This document shows, piece after piece, positions 9,319-17,067 of a stretch of 64,000 nucleotides of DNA. Made by a program: the position numbers and the translations under genes. The stretch's first letter is position 1, and every line of letters starts with the position of its first letter. Under the pieces are notes generated by a model. The model worked only from the letters and a program-made list of their open reading frames with translations, was not told the origin of the DNA and searched no databases. The stretch covers positions 37,566-101,565 of the forward strand of contig CALRQC020000021.1 of the NCBI GenBank assembly GCA_943370215.1. Reading direction: 5' to 3'. The stretch is from Niveispirillum sp943370215. Lineage in GTDB: Bacteria > Pseudomonadota > Alphaproteobacteria > Azospirillales > Azospirillaceae.

Positions 9319-10305
9319 TCAGTTTTTTTTCATGCCCAAGCCCGGCTGGACGGTGATGGTTCCGTCCGGATCCTGGTCGACATGCAGGCGGACGGTGCGC
9401 ACAAGCCCCTGCAAGGCCTGATCAATATCGTTCAACGGAAAACTGCCCGTTACCCGCAGGCCGTGCAGGGCCACCGGATCAAAGCGTATGGGTTTGTCGC
9501 GGTACCGGCTCAACTCCCTCAACACGTCAGCAACCTCCCGGTCATCCACCTCCAGCCAGCCGGTGGTCCACAGGGTGGCGCTGGCCGTACTGGCGGGGTG
9601 GGGTGCGGTTACCGCCTGAACGGTGAGCTGCACGCTTTCCCCAGGCCCGATCTTCCGGCAAGCCGTGCTATGGGCCGACGGTTTGGCGGCGCAGACCTGG
9701 ACATGGGATTCCACGACCGTTACCACGGTCACCCCCGCCTCCCGCCGGACCACAAAGGCGGTGCCCAACGCGGTGGCGGTGCCCTCCGGCGTTTCCACGA
9801 TGAAGGGCCGGTTGGGGGCAGCAGCGACTTCGGCCAGAATCTGCCCATGCAGCAGACGAACCAACCGGCGTTCATCCTCCAGCTTCACATCCAGCGCCCC
9901 ATTCGTATCAATGGTCAGGCGGCTGCCATCTGCCAGATCGACCCGCCGCTGTTCGCCGGGGGCGGTGCGATAGTCGGGAAAAAAGGACCGTAATGGCAGT
10001 GCCTGCAATCCCGTCCAACCGGCGGCAATCACCAAAATCACCGCTGCCGTTCCAGAAAGGACGGACCGGCGGGACCGTTTATGCAGCAGGCGACGCAACG
10101 CGGCCTGTTCTAATGGTGCAGCCGCAGTGACGCGGCCGGTGAAACCCAGCATACGATCCAGCGTCGCCTGATGCAGCGGATCCGCCGCACACCAGGCCCG
10201 GCATGCCGCCATCTCGGCCGCCGTCATATCATCGGCATCAATCATGGCGGCCCAGCGTGCGGCCTGATTGATCACCTCGGCTGACGGGCTGCCCGTGCCT
10301 GACAT
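9319..10305 (-). CDS. FecR-family anti-sigma/signalling protein
   Basis: This inner-membrane FecR protein of 328 residues starts MSGTGSPSAEVINQAARWAA at 10305. It has the cytoplasmic DUF4880 region (RWAAMIDADDMTAAEMAACRAW), one membrane helix (VLSGTAAVILVIAAGWTGL), then the periplasmic FecR domain (YRTAPGEQRRVDLADGSRL and ATALGTAFVVRR). It lies between the sigma-factor gene and the STN-type receptor, the normal order for surface-signalling iron uptake. Its partner sigma gene is damaged at the 5' end, so the signalling chain is probably altered. Confidence 0.9.
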   Translation of the reverse strand: MSGTGSPSAEVINQAARWAAMIDADDMTAAEMAACRAWCAADPLHQATLDRMLGFTGRVTAAAPLEQAALRRLLHKRSRRSVLSGTAAVILVIAAGWTGLQALPLRSFFPDYRTAPGEQRRVDLADGSRLTIDTNGALDVKLEDERRLVRLLHGQILAEVAAAPNRPFIVETPEGTATALGTAFVVRREAGVTVVTVVESHVQVCAAKPSAHSTACRKIGPGESVQLTVQAVTAPHPASTASATLWTTGWLEVDDREVADVLRELSRYRDKPIRFDPVALHGLRVTGSFPLNDIDQALQGLVRTVRLHVDQDPDGTITVQPGLGMKKN

Positions 10306-10306
10306 G

Positions 10307-10801
10307 TCAGCTTCCGTCCATGATCGACAGGCAACTCGCATAAGAAAGGGCGATGTAGCGTTTCACTGTTGCCAGGGAAACGCCCAGGGCCGTTGCCACT
10401 TCCTGCTGGCTCAACCCTTCAACGCGGCGGAGCAGGAAGGCGATGCGTGCCGGTTCAGGCAGGGTCTCCAGCAGGCGGGCAACCATGTCCAGGAACTGCG
10501 TCGCTTCCGCTATACGCTCCGGCGTCAACAGATCGGCCTCACCCGCCTGCAGAGCGCAGGCATCGGCGATCGCCCGGTCAATGTCCCGCCGCCGAATATC
10601 GTCGATCAGCAGGCGGCGGGCAATTGTGGCCAGATACCCGCGTGGGCTTGCCAACGGTGGCAGGCGGGGCTGTTCCAGCAGACGGCAGAAAGTATCCTGT
10701 GTCAGATCGGCCGCGCGGCTGGCACATCGGGTGCGCAACCGCAGCCAGTTCTGCAGCCAGTGAGCATGGGTGGTATAGAGTTGGCCGATTACCGTCGCCG
10801 C
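10307..10801 (-). pseudogene. FecI-like ECF sigma factor, 5' end cut by prophage insertion
   Basis: About 165 residues remain, with sigma region 2 (HWLQNWLRLRTRC, ADLTQDTFCRLL) and region 4 (LPEPARIAFLLRRVEGLSQQ, ALGVSLATVKRYI). The natural start should lie a few codons before IGQLYTTHAHW, but homology ends at about 10801 where prophage sequence begins. An in-frame TTG at 10882 inside the prophage end could still start a hybrid with about 27 foreign residues; no good ribosome-binding site precedes it. The product would normally direct RNA polymerase to the receptor genes downstream. Confidence 0.75.
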
Positions 10802-10802
10802 A

Positions 10803-10987
10803 TGTGGGGTACCGATTAGATTGATACCGGGATAGGGCGGGATATTTTGGGATTTGGGGGGATGAAAATGGCGGTTTGCCAATAGGTTGGCGCGATTTCA
10901 GGCCCGTCGGGCGCGATGGGGCGGTTTGATACCGAATGATCGCGTTTGATCGGCGATGGGCCGGAAATTGCGCGCAGATTGATACCG
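10803..10987. repeat. left-end transposase-type binding sites
   Basis: Three copies of TTGATACCG lie at 10821-10829, 10926-10934 and 10979-10987. Two other motifs, GGGATTTGG plus TGAAAATGGCGGTTT (10849-10877) and GCGATTTCAGGCC (10892-10904), recur in inverted orientation near the right end. This is the expected layout of multiple MuA-type sites within the first 200 bases. The prophage end probably lies at the TG at 10803, directly after sigma-factor homology stops. Binding itself is inferred. Confidence 0.65.
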
Positions 10988-11245
10988 GTTGAGAGAATGC
11001 GGCTGCTGCCCGGTGGGTGATGGCCGCATTGTCGTTTGCGGGCGGGGCAGAATCGGGGATTTTGGCGCTGTCACAAGGGGTTGTGGCGCAGATGGTGGTG
11101 ATGAAGGGCGTGAGGAAAGGGATGGGTGCGTCATTGGCCGCGCGCAGGCAGCGGCCGGAAAGCGCCTGGCGGGCGTAGAGCGCGATGAGCGCGATGGGAT
11201 AGAGTGAATACGCTTGCATGTGGGTAGGGGCCTCAGCACACTGAC

Positions 11246-11367
11246 CCTCGCCGGCGCTGGCCGCGAGGATAACCATCAATTTCGGTGCGTGAAGAGGTCC
11301 ACTGATAAACCTCGCCGCCGTGGCTCCAAACCACGGCGGGTCCTCCGTTTGGACCGGAGGGACGGCG
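11246..11367 (-). ncRNA. candidate structured RNA: two hairpins with complementary loops
   Basis: Read leftward from the promoter at 11368-11395, the RNA begins with hairpin CCTCCG-GTCCAAA-CGGAGG (11360 to 11342). This is followed at once by hairpin CCGCCGTGG-TTTGGAG-CCACGGCGG (11339 to 11315). The loops contain TCCAAA and TTTGGA, perfectly complementary over 6 bases, so a kissing-loop fold is possible. A third hairpin, CCTCGC/GCGAGG, lies at 11268 to 11246. No known RNA family is recognised. It could be a regulatory RNA or the leader of a leftward transcript; a leftward frame from 11276 is open but runs into host DNA and does not look like a protein gene. The rest of 10988-11455 shows nothing else. 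Confidence 0.5.
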
Positions 11368-11395
11368 ACTATACCAAAGCAGTAAGCGGTGTCAA
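11368..11395 (-). promoter_or_regulatory. strong sigma70-type promoter pointing left
   Basis: On the minus strand a perfect -35 TTGACA (11395-11390) is followed after 16 bases by -10 TATAGT (11373-11368). It lies downstream of the repressor gene and fires towards the prophage left end and the truncated sigma-factor gene. The predicted start is near 11361, at the foot of the first hairpin of the structured RNA. Readthrough could drive the flanking host genes. Confidence 0.65.
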
Positions 11396-11455
11396 AACCA
11401 TATAAGAGAATTTACGGACGCTTATAACTGCATACGATGGCAATCAATTAACATA

Positions 11456-12001
11456 TTAACGCCCAACGTGCTTTTTCTGCTGATTGCCGCCCATCATTGT
11501 ATGTATTTCTTCTTCTGACAAAGATGCCATTTCCACGAACATACTTGTGACCATGTTAGCCCGCTGTTTCAGGGGTATATTCACCCGCTGTTCCTTTGCC
11601 ATTTGATCGACGGCGAGCATACAGCCCGCCAGAAGGTTTTTGGCCCCGGCTATCCATTGGTCGTTTTTATTACGCTGATCGGCTAACTCTTTTTCCAAGT
11701 CAGCAATCCGTGCTTCCAGTTCGGCCATCCGGCTTGGGTCGGCCTGTACCTGTGCGGGCTCAACCTCCCTGGGTGCCGGGGGCTCACCAGCCATCATCTG
11801 ACCTTGGCCGGTTAGGAGCCAGTTCAGGTTAACCCCGAGTTTTGCTAGTGCCGCCAGCGCTTCACCCGTTGGGGGTTCTCCCTTCTCGTACCTAAGCATG
11901 GTGGACCTTGATACCCCGAGCCGCTCCGCCATCACCCCTTGGGTTATGTTCCAAAAATGACGCAGCTCCAGGAACCGATTTCCTTCACTCATAATGCACA
12001 C
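11456..12001 (-). CDS. phage repressor (cI-like, XRE helix-turn-helix)
   Basis: This 181-residue protein has an N-terminal XRE DNA-binding domain: FLELRHFWNITQGVMAERLG, then RSTMLRYEKGEPPTGEALAA and LGVNLNWLLTGQG. A coiled-coil stretch follows (RMAELEARIADLEKELADQR) and a helical tail that probably forms the oligomer. It is transcribed opposite to the early genes from a shared operator region, the position of the c repressor in Mu-like phages. It should hold the lytic early promoter silent. A start at the second Met (residue 4, 11992) is also possible. Confidence 0.82.
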   Translation of the reverse strand: MCIMSEGNRFLELRHFWNITQGVMAERLGVSRSTMLRYEKGEPPTGEALAALAKLGVNLNWLLTGQGQMMAGEPPAPREVEPAQVQADPSRMAELEARIADLEKELADQRNKNDQWIAGAKNLLAGCMLAVDQMAKEQRVNIPLKQRANMVTSMFVEMASLSEEEIHTMMGGNQQKKHVGR

Positions 12002-12202
12002 CTAATCAAATCCGAAGCTGTGCACTTTCGGAACTTCCGCGCAGGCACGCACCGGTTTCTTAAGTTATTGATAGTAATAACTTTTCTATCGGGCGAGGGA
12101 TTCTTACGCCAAAAACGAACATGTGCATCAAAAACGGACTTGCATAATGTCCATTTTTGGCACATGTCTAAGTACAGATGGCTAATCGACATCGGCACGG
12201 TA
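12002..12202. promoter_or_regulatory. divergent early/repressor operator region with a long inverted repeat
   Basis: The gap between repressor and Ner-like gene is AT-richer than its surroundings. It contains a long dyad: ACATGTGC plus CAAAAACGGAC (12119-12139) and GTCCATTTTTG plus CACATGT (12149-12167), with a 9-base spacer. The arms match at all but one base apart from a 2-base bulge. A second smaller dyad, TTATT-N6-AATAA, lies near 12064-12079, and CCGAA/TTCGG near 12016-12035. These are the likely repressor and Ner sites; the two divergent promoters must lie here but are not sharply defined. Confidence 0.6.
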
Positions 12203-12538
12203 ATGACCCTCCAAACCCCACCCATCAATCCCAAGCACATCCCCCGCGACCCGTATGAGCGGGCGCAGTGGGTGATCGGGCAACTGAAGCAGCGCGGGAC
12301 AAGCTGTCGGAAGCTGTCCCTCGACGCCGGTTACAACGCAAGCTACGCGGTCCAGTGCCTGTACGTGGCGTTGCAGCCAGCCGAGCACCTGATCGCCACC
12401 GCCCTGGGCACCACCGAAGCGGTGTTGTTCCCGGAGCGGCACGACGAAAACGGCATCCGCCTTCGCCGTCGTAACCCTAGGCATAAGTCTAATCATTCGA
12501 CACAGGGCCGCAATGGCCAAACACGGGGAGCCGCATAG
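12203..12538 (+). CDS. Ner-like DNA-binding regulator
   Basis: This 111-residue protein has the Ner/Nlp helix-turn-helix signature: RAQWVIGQLKQRGTSCRKLS, then LQPAEHLIATALGTTEAVLFPERH, which parallels the end of Mu Ner (IADALG...IWPSRY). It is the first rightward gene after the operator. In Mu, Ner turns down both early and repressor transcription. The start at 12203 (MTLQTPP) is chosen to give the compact domain; an in-frame ATG at 12164, inside the large inverted repeat, would add 13 residues. The C-terminal arginine-rich tail is longer than in Mu Ner. Confidence 0.75.
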   Translation: MTLQTPPINPKHIPRDPYERAQWVIGQLKQRGTSCRKLSLDAGYNASYAVQCLYVALQPAEHLIATALGTTEAVLFPERHDENGIRLRRRNPRHKSNHSTQGRNGQTRGAA

Positions 12539-12540
12539 AC

Positions 12541-12918
12541 ATGAGCGATAAAACCGCCATTCCCAATGGCTGGGGCGCACAGCGCAAGGGTGCTTTCACC
12601 CTCGCCGCCGATACGGACGCCACCAAGCTGCGCATCATTCAGGCGCTGGTCACTGTGTCGCTGAAATCCGGACTGAGCTTTGGTCAGTTCGCGGAGGCTG
12701 TGGCCGCCGCTGGCATCACGTTCCCGGTCGATGGTGGGCGTGATTGCACCGACATTGAAGCGGATATCCGGGCTTTGCTGGGCATCACGCTGGTGGATGA
12801 GGCCGCAAATGCGTGTCGGGAAGCGCGGATACTGGAAATCATGACGCAGGTGCTGGAAATCCTGCGGCGTGTGGACGCCCGCGCAGCACAGGCACCCACA
12901 CGCCCCTTCGTGGCCTAA
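12541..12918 (+). CDS. early phage protein of unknown function, 125 aa
   Basis: The frame begins MSDKTAIPNGWGAQRKGAFT after a GGAG ribosome-binding site, directly behind the Ner-like gene. The protein looks soluble and mostly helical (ATKLRIIQALVTVSLKSGLS), with no recognised domain. It ends 4 bases inside the convergent minus-strand gene. Its position suggests an early accessory function. Confidence 0.6.
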   Translation: MSDKTAIPNGWGAQRKGAFTLAADTDATKLRIIQALVTVSLKSGLSFGQFAEAVAAAGITFPVDGGRDCTDIEADIRALLGITLVDEAANACREARILEIMTQVLEILRRVDARAAQAPTRPFVA

Positions 12919-13169
12919 TTACTCACCGTCAGCTTCCGCAAAGCGGCCTCCCATTCAGCCGAACGATCGGCCTCACGCTCCTTTTGGAGGGCGTCAAGCA
13001 TGGCCTCGAATTCCCTGGTCATCTCTTCATTAGGTTCTGCGGCATCAATCGACGCGCGGGCGATCCGCAGTGTCGCGTTTGCCAGCATTTCCAGCAGCAA
13101 TTCATGCCGACGGAGCATCCGACCGTGGGCGGCGACGATTTCCGCCAGCGACTCAAGCACAAGCGACAT
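12915..13169 (-). CDS. small helical protein on the minus strand of the early region, 84 aa
   Basis: The ATG at 13169 (MSLVLESLAEIVAAHGRMLR) follows an excellent GGAGGG ribosome-binding site and is preferred over an upstream start at 13229. The product is charged and helical (EMTREFEAMLDALQKEREAD), with coiled-coil character. It may form a leftward pair with the gene at 13279-13701. Antisense orientation within an early operon is unusual for Mu-like phages and suggests a lysogenically expressed accessory. Function unknown. Confidence 0.6.
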   Translation of the reverse strand: MSLVLESLAEIVAAHGRMLRRHELLLEMLANATLRIARASIDAAEPNEEMTREFEAMLDALQKEREADRSAEWEAALRKLTVSN

Positions 13170-13278
13170 GGGTTCCCTCCTGGGTGTTGTGGCGACCCTG
13201 ATGGTAGGGAAAGGCAGGGGGGCTGTCACCCGTTATGCGTGCATACGGGTGCGGTCTCCCCGCCTGAACGGAGGTATA

Positions 13279-13701
13279 TCAACGCGCCCGGCGAATGCCC
13301 TTGAAGGGCGGGGGGCGGTCGAATGGCCAAAGGTCGTCGCCAAATTCCTGGATTTGGCTTCCGGCGACACCCGCATCAGCAGCCATATCGCGGTTCGATG
13401 CGCCGACACGTATCCGATCTTCAACCAACTGCAAGACCGCCTCTGCCAGCAGGCAATGCTGGTAGGCGGCAAAGACCAACAGAAGGGGCTGAGATGCTTT
13501 CCGCAGAAGATCATCGCGCTTTTTTGGAGCAGCGGCGACTACGGCAGTTACAGAGGATATGTGCTGATCGCGCCATGCGCTCCACTCTCCGGGGTCGAAT
13601 TCGCCGAGCCGTGCATCAAGCTCTGTTTCGCGGTCATCGAGCATGTCAGCGAATTCGTTGGCGATGGCTCTGGTGGCTCTGACGTAACTATCAAGACTCA
13701 C
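13279..13701 (-). CDS. hypothetical protein on the minus strand of the early region, 140 aa
   Basis: A GTG-started frame MSLDSYVRATRAIANEFADM encodes a mainly helical soluble protein with no recognised family. The opposite strand is also open over this stretch, but its product is Ser-rich and irregular like a shadow, so the minus frame is preferred. With the 84-residue gene downstream it may form a small leftward operon of lysogenic accessory genes. The 77-base gap 13702-13778 is the divergent promoter region with the next rightward gene. Confidence 0.5.
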   Translation of the reverse strand: MSLDSYVRATRAIANEFADMLDDRETELDARLGEFDPGEWSAWRDQHISSVTAVVAAAPKKRDDLLRKASQPLLLVFAAYQHCLLAEAVLQLVEDRIRVGASNRDMAADAGVAGSQIQEFGDDLWPFDRPPPFKGIRRAR

Positions 13702-13778
13702 GGCACACCCCGTATTCCCGCAGCGGTAATGACGATCCTATGTGATCTGTCCGCCGCCGTCACCCGCAGAGGTGCGGC

Positions 13779-14252
13779 ATGAGCCGGCATCGCTGTCCTT
13801 CCACCCCCAGCCTGTTGGACTGGGTGCCGCCGCAGCCGATGGTGCGGTTTGATGATCCGGCCATTACGCTGGCGGCCACACGGCACGGGCAATATAGCCG
13901 CGCCATGTCTGCCGTGCTGACGGATGTGCGGGAGGCCCAGGGGCTGTCCCGGCAGGATGTGGCCGACCGGATGAAGGCATTCACCGGTGAGGAATACACG
14001 CTGGCCCGGCTGAACGCCGATACGGCGGAGAGCAAGACCACCCACATCATGAACCCGATCCGGCTGGAAGCGTTCTGCCATGCCACCAATGATGACCGCA
14101 TCTGGTCCATCTTCCTGGCATCGCGCGGCAAGGTGGTGATCGACGCCAAATATGTGCCGTGCATTGAAGCCGCCATTCTGGCCGAGCAGATCAAGGACGC
14201 CAATGACCGTATGCGGTCGCTGAGCGCCCTGGTGCGGGGGGCTGCGCGATGA
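13779..14252 (+). CDS. helix-turn-helix protein preceding transposase, 157 aa
   Basis: The product shows an XRE-like segment, AVLTDVREAQGLSRQDVADR, followed by a helical region and a C-terminal helix (AAILAEQIKDANDRMRSLSA). Similar-sized DNA-binding proteins often precede the transposase in transposable phages of alphaproteobacteria. Its stop overlaps the transposase start by 4 bases (ATGA), indicating translational coupling. Exact role is unknown; regulation of the transposition genes is a reasonable guess. Confidence 0.7.
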   Translation: MSRHRCPSTPSLLDWVPPQPMVRFDDPAITLAATRHGQYSRAMSAVLTDVREAQGLSRQDVADRMKAFTGEEYTLARLNADTAESKTTHIMNPIRLEAFCHATNDDRIWSIFLASRGKVVIDAKYVPCIEAAILAEQIKDANDRMRSLSALVRGAAR

Positions 14253-16318
14253 CAATGAGCCCAACCGATGACGGCATTATCGATGTCGAAGCGGTCCCAG
14301 TTGTTGAGTATTGGGAAATTGCGGCTGCGCTGGGGATCGATAGAACAACTGTACTCCGGCGTGCCAATAAAGGGGGCTGGCGTGCTGTAAATCGGACCAC
14401 GCAAGGCGGTCAAAAGGCATTCTTCGCCATCACCGACCTGCCCGCCGATGTGCAGCGCGCCCTGGCCCGCCACCGTGCCAAATCGGCGGCCCCGGTGCCT
14501 GCCCCCGTGGTGGCCCCGGCCCAGAATGACATGTCCGACTACCAGCGCCGTATCGATACGGCCCGGCGGGCTGTGCTGGCGGCCATCGACAAGATGGCGC
14601 TGGAAACCGGCCTGAACAAGGCGGTGGAAGCGGTGTGTGAACTGGCTGCCAAGGGCGCACTGCACCCGGACCTGCAAGCCATGATCCCCACGGCCAATGC
14701 CCGGCCGGGGGAGAATGGCCGCACCTTGACCCGCCCCACCATCATGCGGTGGCGGGCACAGTTGCGGGACCATGGGCATTGCGCGCCACGGCACCAGCCG
14801 GCGGGCAGCGTGGCCCCGGAATGGGCGGGGGCGTTGCGGCGGGTTTATAATCTGCCATCAAACCCGACGATCCGGGCCGCCGTGGCCGCGATGGAACTGC
14901 CCGCCGGGGTGACGCGGCCCAGCGAACATCAGGTGCGCCGCTGGCTGGCCAGCCTGCCCGCCATTGAGCGGGAACGCGGGCGGCGCAGCCCGCAGGCCAT
15001 GCGTGCCCTGAAGGGCTATGTGAAGCGCAGTTTCGACCACCTGGAACCGATGGATGTGTGCGTCTGCGACGGGTACACGGCCAAATGGGACGTGCAGCAC
15101 CCGGTGCATGGCCAGCGGTTCCGGCCAGAGATTACCCGTGTGCTGGATGTGGCGACCCGCCGCACGGTGGGATGGTCCATCGGCTTGGCGGAAAGTACCT
15201 GGACGGTGCTGGACGCCTGGGCGCACGCCATCCGGCACAATGGCTTGATCGCCATCCCCTATACCGACAATGGCGCGGGTGAGGTGGGCGAGATCATGAC
15301 CCACGAAATCACCGGCTTCTTTGGCCGGTTGAACGTGGTTCATGAAACCGGCAGGCCGGGCAATCCGCAGGGGCGCGGCGTGATTGAACGGGCATGGTCC
15401 CGCACGTTCAAGGATGCGGCCAAGCGGATGGTGACGTTCGCCGGGCCGGATATGGACAATGACGCCCGTAAGCTGGTGGTGAAGCGGATTGACCGTGACC
15501 TGAAGGTGCATGGCCATTCCAAGCACCTGCCCAGCTGGGAGGAACATAAGGCCTGGGTGGCGGAATGCATCGAACGGGACAATAACACCCCGCACCGGGC
15601 GTTGCCGACGCTGATGGACCCGATCACGGGCAAGCGCCGTCATATGACCCCGAATGAATGCTGGAAAGAGTTCCAGGAACGGGGCTGGCAGCCTGCCATG
15701 CCCTCGCCGCAGCAGCTTACCGAACTGTTCCGCCCGCATCGGCTGGGCAATGTCAGCCGGGAAGTCATCCGGTTCAACAAGGTGGATTATCATTCCACCT
15801 TGTTGGCCGATTATCACGGCCAACAGGTGCAGGTGGGCTTCGATATCCACGATGGCAGCCGCATCTGGGTGCGGGATTTCAAGGGGCGCTTCATCTGCGA
15901 AGCCTTCGCGGATGGCCATGCCCGGCCCTACTTCGACAAGATCAAGCTGGACCGGGCCAAGGGCCGCCGGAACCGCCTGCTGGATAAGCTGGCGGTGGTG
16001 GATGCGGAATTGGGCTTCCAGGATGTGGAAACCGCATCCGTTGCCCCCATGCCGCCCGATGAACTGGCGGCGGCGGAAGCCGAATTTGCCCGGCTGGAAG
16101 CGCCCCCGCTGGCGCTGGTGGCCCCGCAGGCCCCGGCAACGGGGGAGCGCCCGCGATTTGATGATGATGAATCCTGGGGCCGCTGGGTTGTGGCCCATCC
16201 CCAGCAGGCCACTGGCATGGATAAGCGGCGGCTTTCCAACATGATCCGCAGCAACCCGTCATTCCGGCTGCTGCTTGACGACATCAGCGACGAAGCCCTT
16301 GAGGCCGCGTGCGCCTGA
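14249..16318 (+). CDS. phage transposase A (Mu A-type DDE integrase)
   Basis: This 689-residue transposase catalyses strand transfer at the phage ends for integration and replicative transposition. The N-terminus carries the Mu-type DNA-binding domain (EIAAALGIDRTTVLRRANKG and WRAV). The catalytic core has Asp274 in VCVCDG, Asp340 in YTDNG and Glu380 in GVIERAW, giving the DDE triad with roughly Mu-like spacing. The C-terminal beta-barrel region and an acidic tail contacting ATPase B follow. Length is close to Mu A (663 residues). No break is visible, so the prophage is probably still competent for transposition. Confidence 0.95.
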   Translation: MTMSPTDDGIIDVEAVPVVEYWEIAAALGIDRTTVLRRANKGGWRAVNRTTQGGQKAFFAITDLPADVQRALARHRAKSAAPVPAPVVAPAQNDMSDYQRRIDTARRAVLAAIDKMALETGLNKAVEAVCELAAKGALHPDLQAMIPTANARPGENGRTLTRPTIMRWRAQLRDHGHCAPRHQPAGSVAPEWAGALRRVYNLPSNPTIRAAVAAMELPAGVTRPSEHQVRRWLASLPAIERERGRRSPQAMRALKGYVKRSFDHLEPMDVCVCDGYTAKWDVQHPVHGQRFRPEITRVLDVATRRTVGWSIGLAESTWTVLDAWAHAIRHNGLIAIPYTDNGAGEVGEIMTHEITGFFGRLNVVHETGRPGNPQGRGVIERAWSRTFKDAAKRMVTFAGPDMDNDARKLVVKRIDRDLKVHGHSKHLPSWEEHKAWVAECIERDNNTPHRALPTLMDPITGKRRHMTPNECWKEFQERGWQPAMPSPQQLTELFRPHRLGNVSREVIRFNKVDYHSTLLADYHGQQVQVGFDIHDGSRIWVRDFKGRFICEAFADGHARPYFDKIKLDRAKGRRNRLLDKLAVVDAELGFQDVETASVAPMPPDELAAAEAEFARLEAPPLALVAPQAPATGERPRFDDDESWGRWVVAHPQQATGMDKRRLSNMIRSNPSFRLLLDDISDEALEAACA

Positions 16319-16341
16319 GCGCGCGCGAACGGAGGCAGCAT

Positions 16342-17067
16342 ATGCGTACAAGTGAATTTGTGCAGACCAGTTCGGCCAAGGCATTTCTGGCGGCTGTATC
16401 GAAGGCGCAGCAACGCGGCGCGCGCGAGGCCAGTTGGATCGCCGTTCGGGGGGAACGGGGCCTGGGTAAAACGCGCACCTTGAAATGGTGGGCGGTAAGG
16501 CAAAGCGCCGTCTATCTGCGTTTCAAGACGGAGTGGACGGGGCGCTGGATGCTGGAAGAGCTGGCGCGCGAGCTGGGGTTGTCTGCGGATGGGCGCAAGC
16601 AGGACTTATTCCTGCGTGTCGTGGAAGCTGTTCGCCAGGGGCAAATCATCATCGTTCTGGATGAAGTCGAACTTGCCAAAGTGCGCAGTAAAATCAAGCT
16701 GCTGGAATTGCTCCGCGATATTTCTGACTTGACGGAAATGGAAGTAATATTGGGCGGGGATGAGGCCGGCATCAATCATGTGATGCGGTATGATCAATTT
16801 TCCAGCCGTGTGGCCGCCCGCGCCCAGTTTACGCCGGCCACCCCGTCCGATATCCGGTTGATGTGCGACAAGCTCGCCGAGGTCGCTATTGCGGACGATC
16901 TGGCGGCGGAAATCCTGCGCCAATCCGGCGGGTATCTGCGGGAAGCCAAGAACGCCATTGCCGAGGTGGAGCGATGGGCCGCCGCCAATGACGCAAAGCA
17001 GGTGGGTGCGGGCGATCTGGCCGGGCGGGCGCTGTGCGCCGGCCGCCTTGTCAAGCGGGGTGCATGA
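16342..17067 (+). CDS. transposition ATPase B (Mu B-like AAA+)
   Basis: This 241-residue AAA+ ATPase has Walker A GERGLGKT (residues 37-44) and Walker B IIIVLDEVE, followed by the sensor region LGGDEAGINHVMRYDQFSSR. In Mu-like phages B binds target DNA, activates transposase A and gives target immunity. The start at 16342 is chosen for its GGAGG ribosome-binding site; an in-frame GTG at 16309 would overlap transposase A. It follows A directly and overlaps the next gene by 4 bases. Confidence 0.92.
   Translation: MRTSEFVQTSSAKAFLAAVSKAQQRGAREASWIAVRGERGLGKTRTLKWWAVRQSAVYLRFKTEWTGRWMLEELARELGLSADGRKQDLFLRVVEAVRQGQIIIVLDEVELAKVRSKIKLLELLRDISDLTEMEVILGGDEAGINHVMRYDQFSSRVAARAQFTPATPSDIRLMCDKLAEVAIADDLAAEILRQSGGYLREAKNAIAEVERWAAANDAKQVGAGDLAGRALCAGRLVKRGA

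Noticed and set aside
10578..11276. Leftward 230-residue open frame downstream of the strong promoter
   Set aside because: It lacks a ribosome-binding site, has irregular composition, runs across the prophage end into the sigma gene in a wrong frame, and shows no domain; the RNA structures explain the promoter better.
13000..13782. 260-residue plus-strand open frame opposite the two leftward early genes
   Set aside because: Ser/Arg-rich shadow composition, no ribosome-binding site, and the minus-strand genes have better starts and protein-like sequence.
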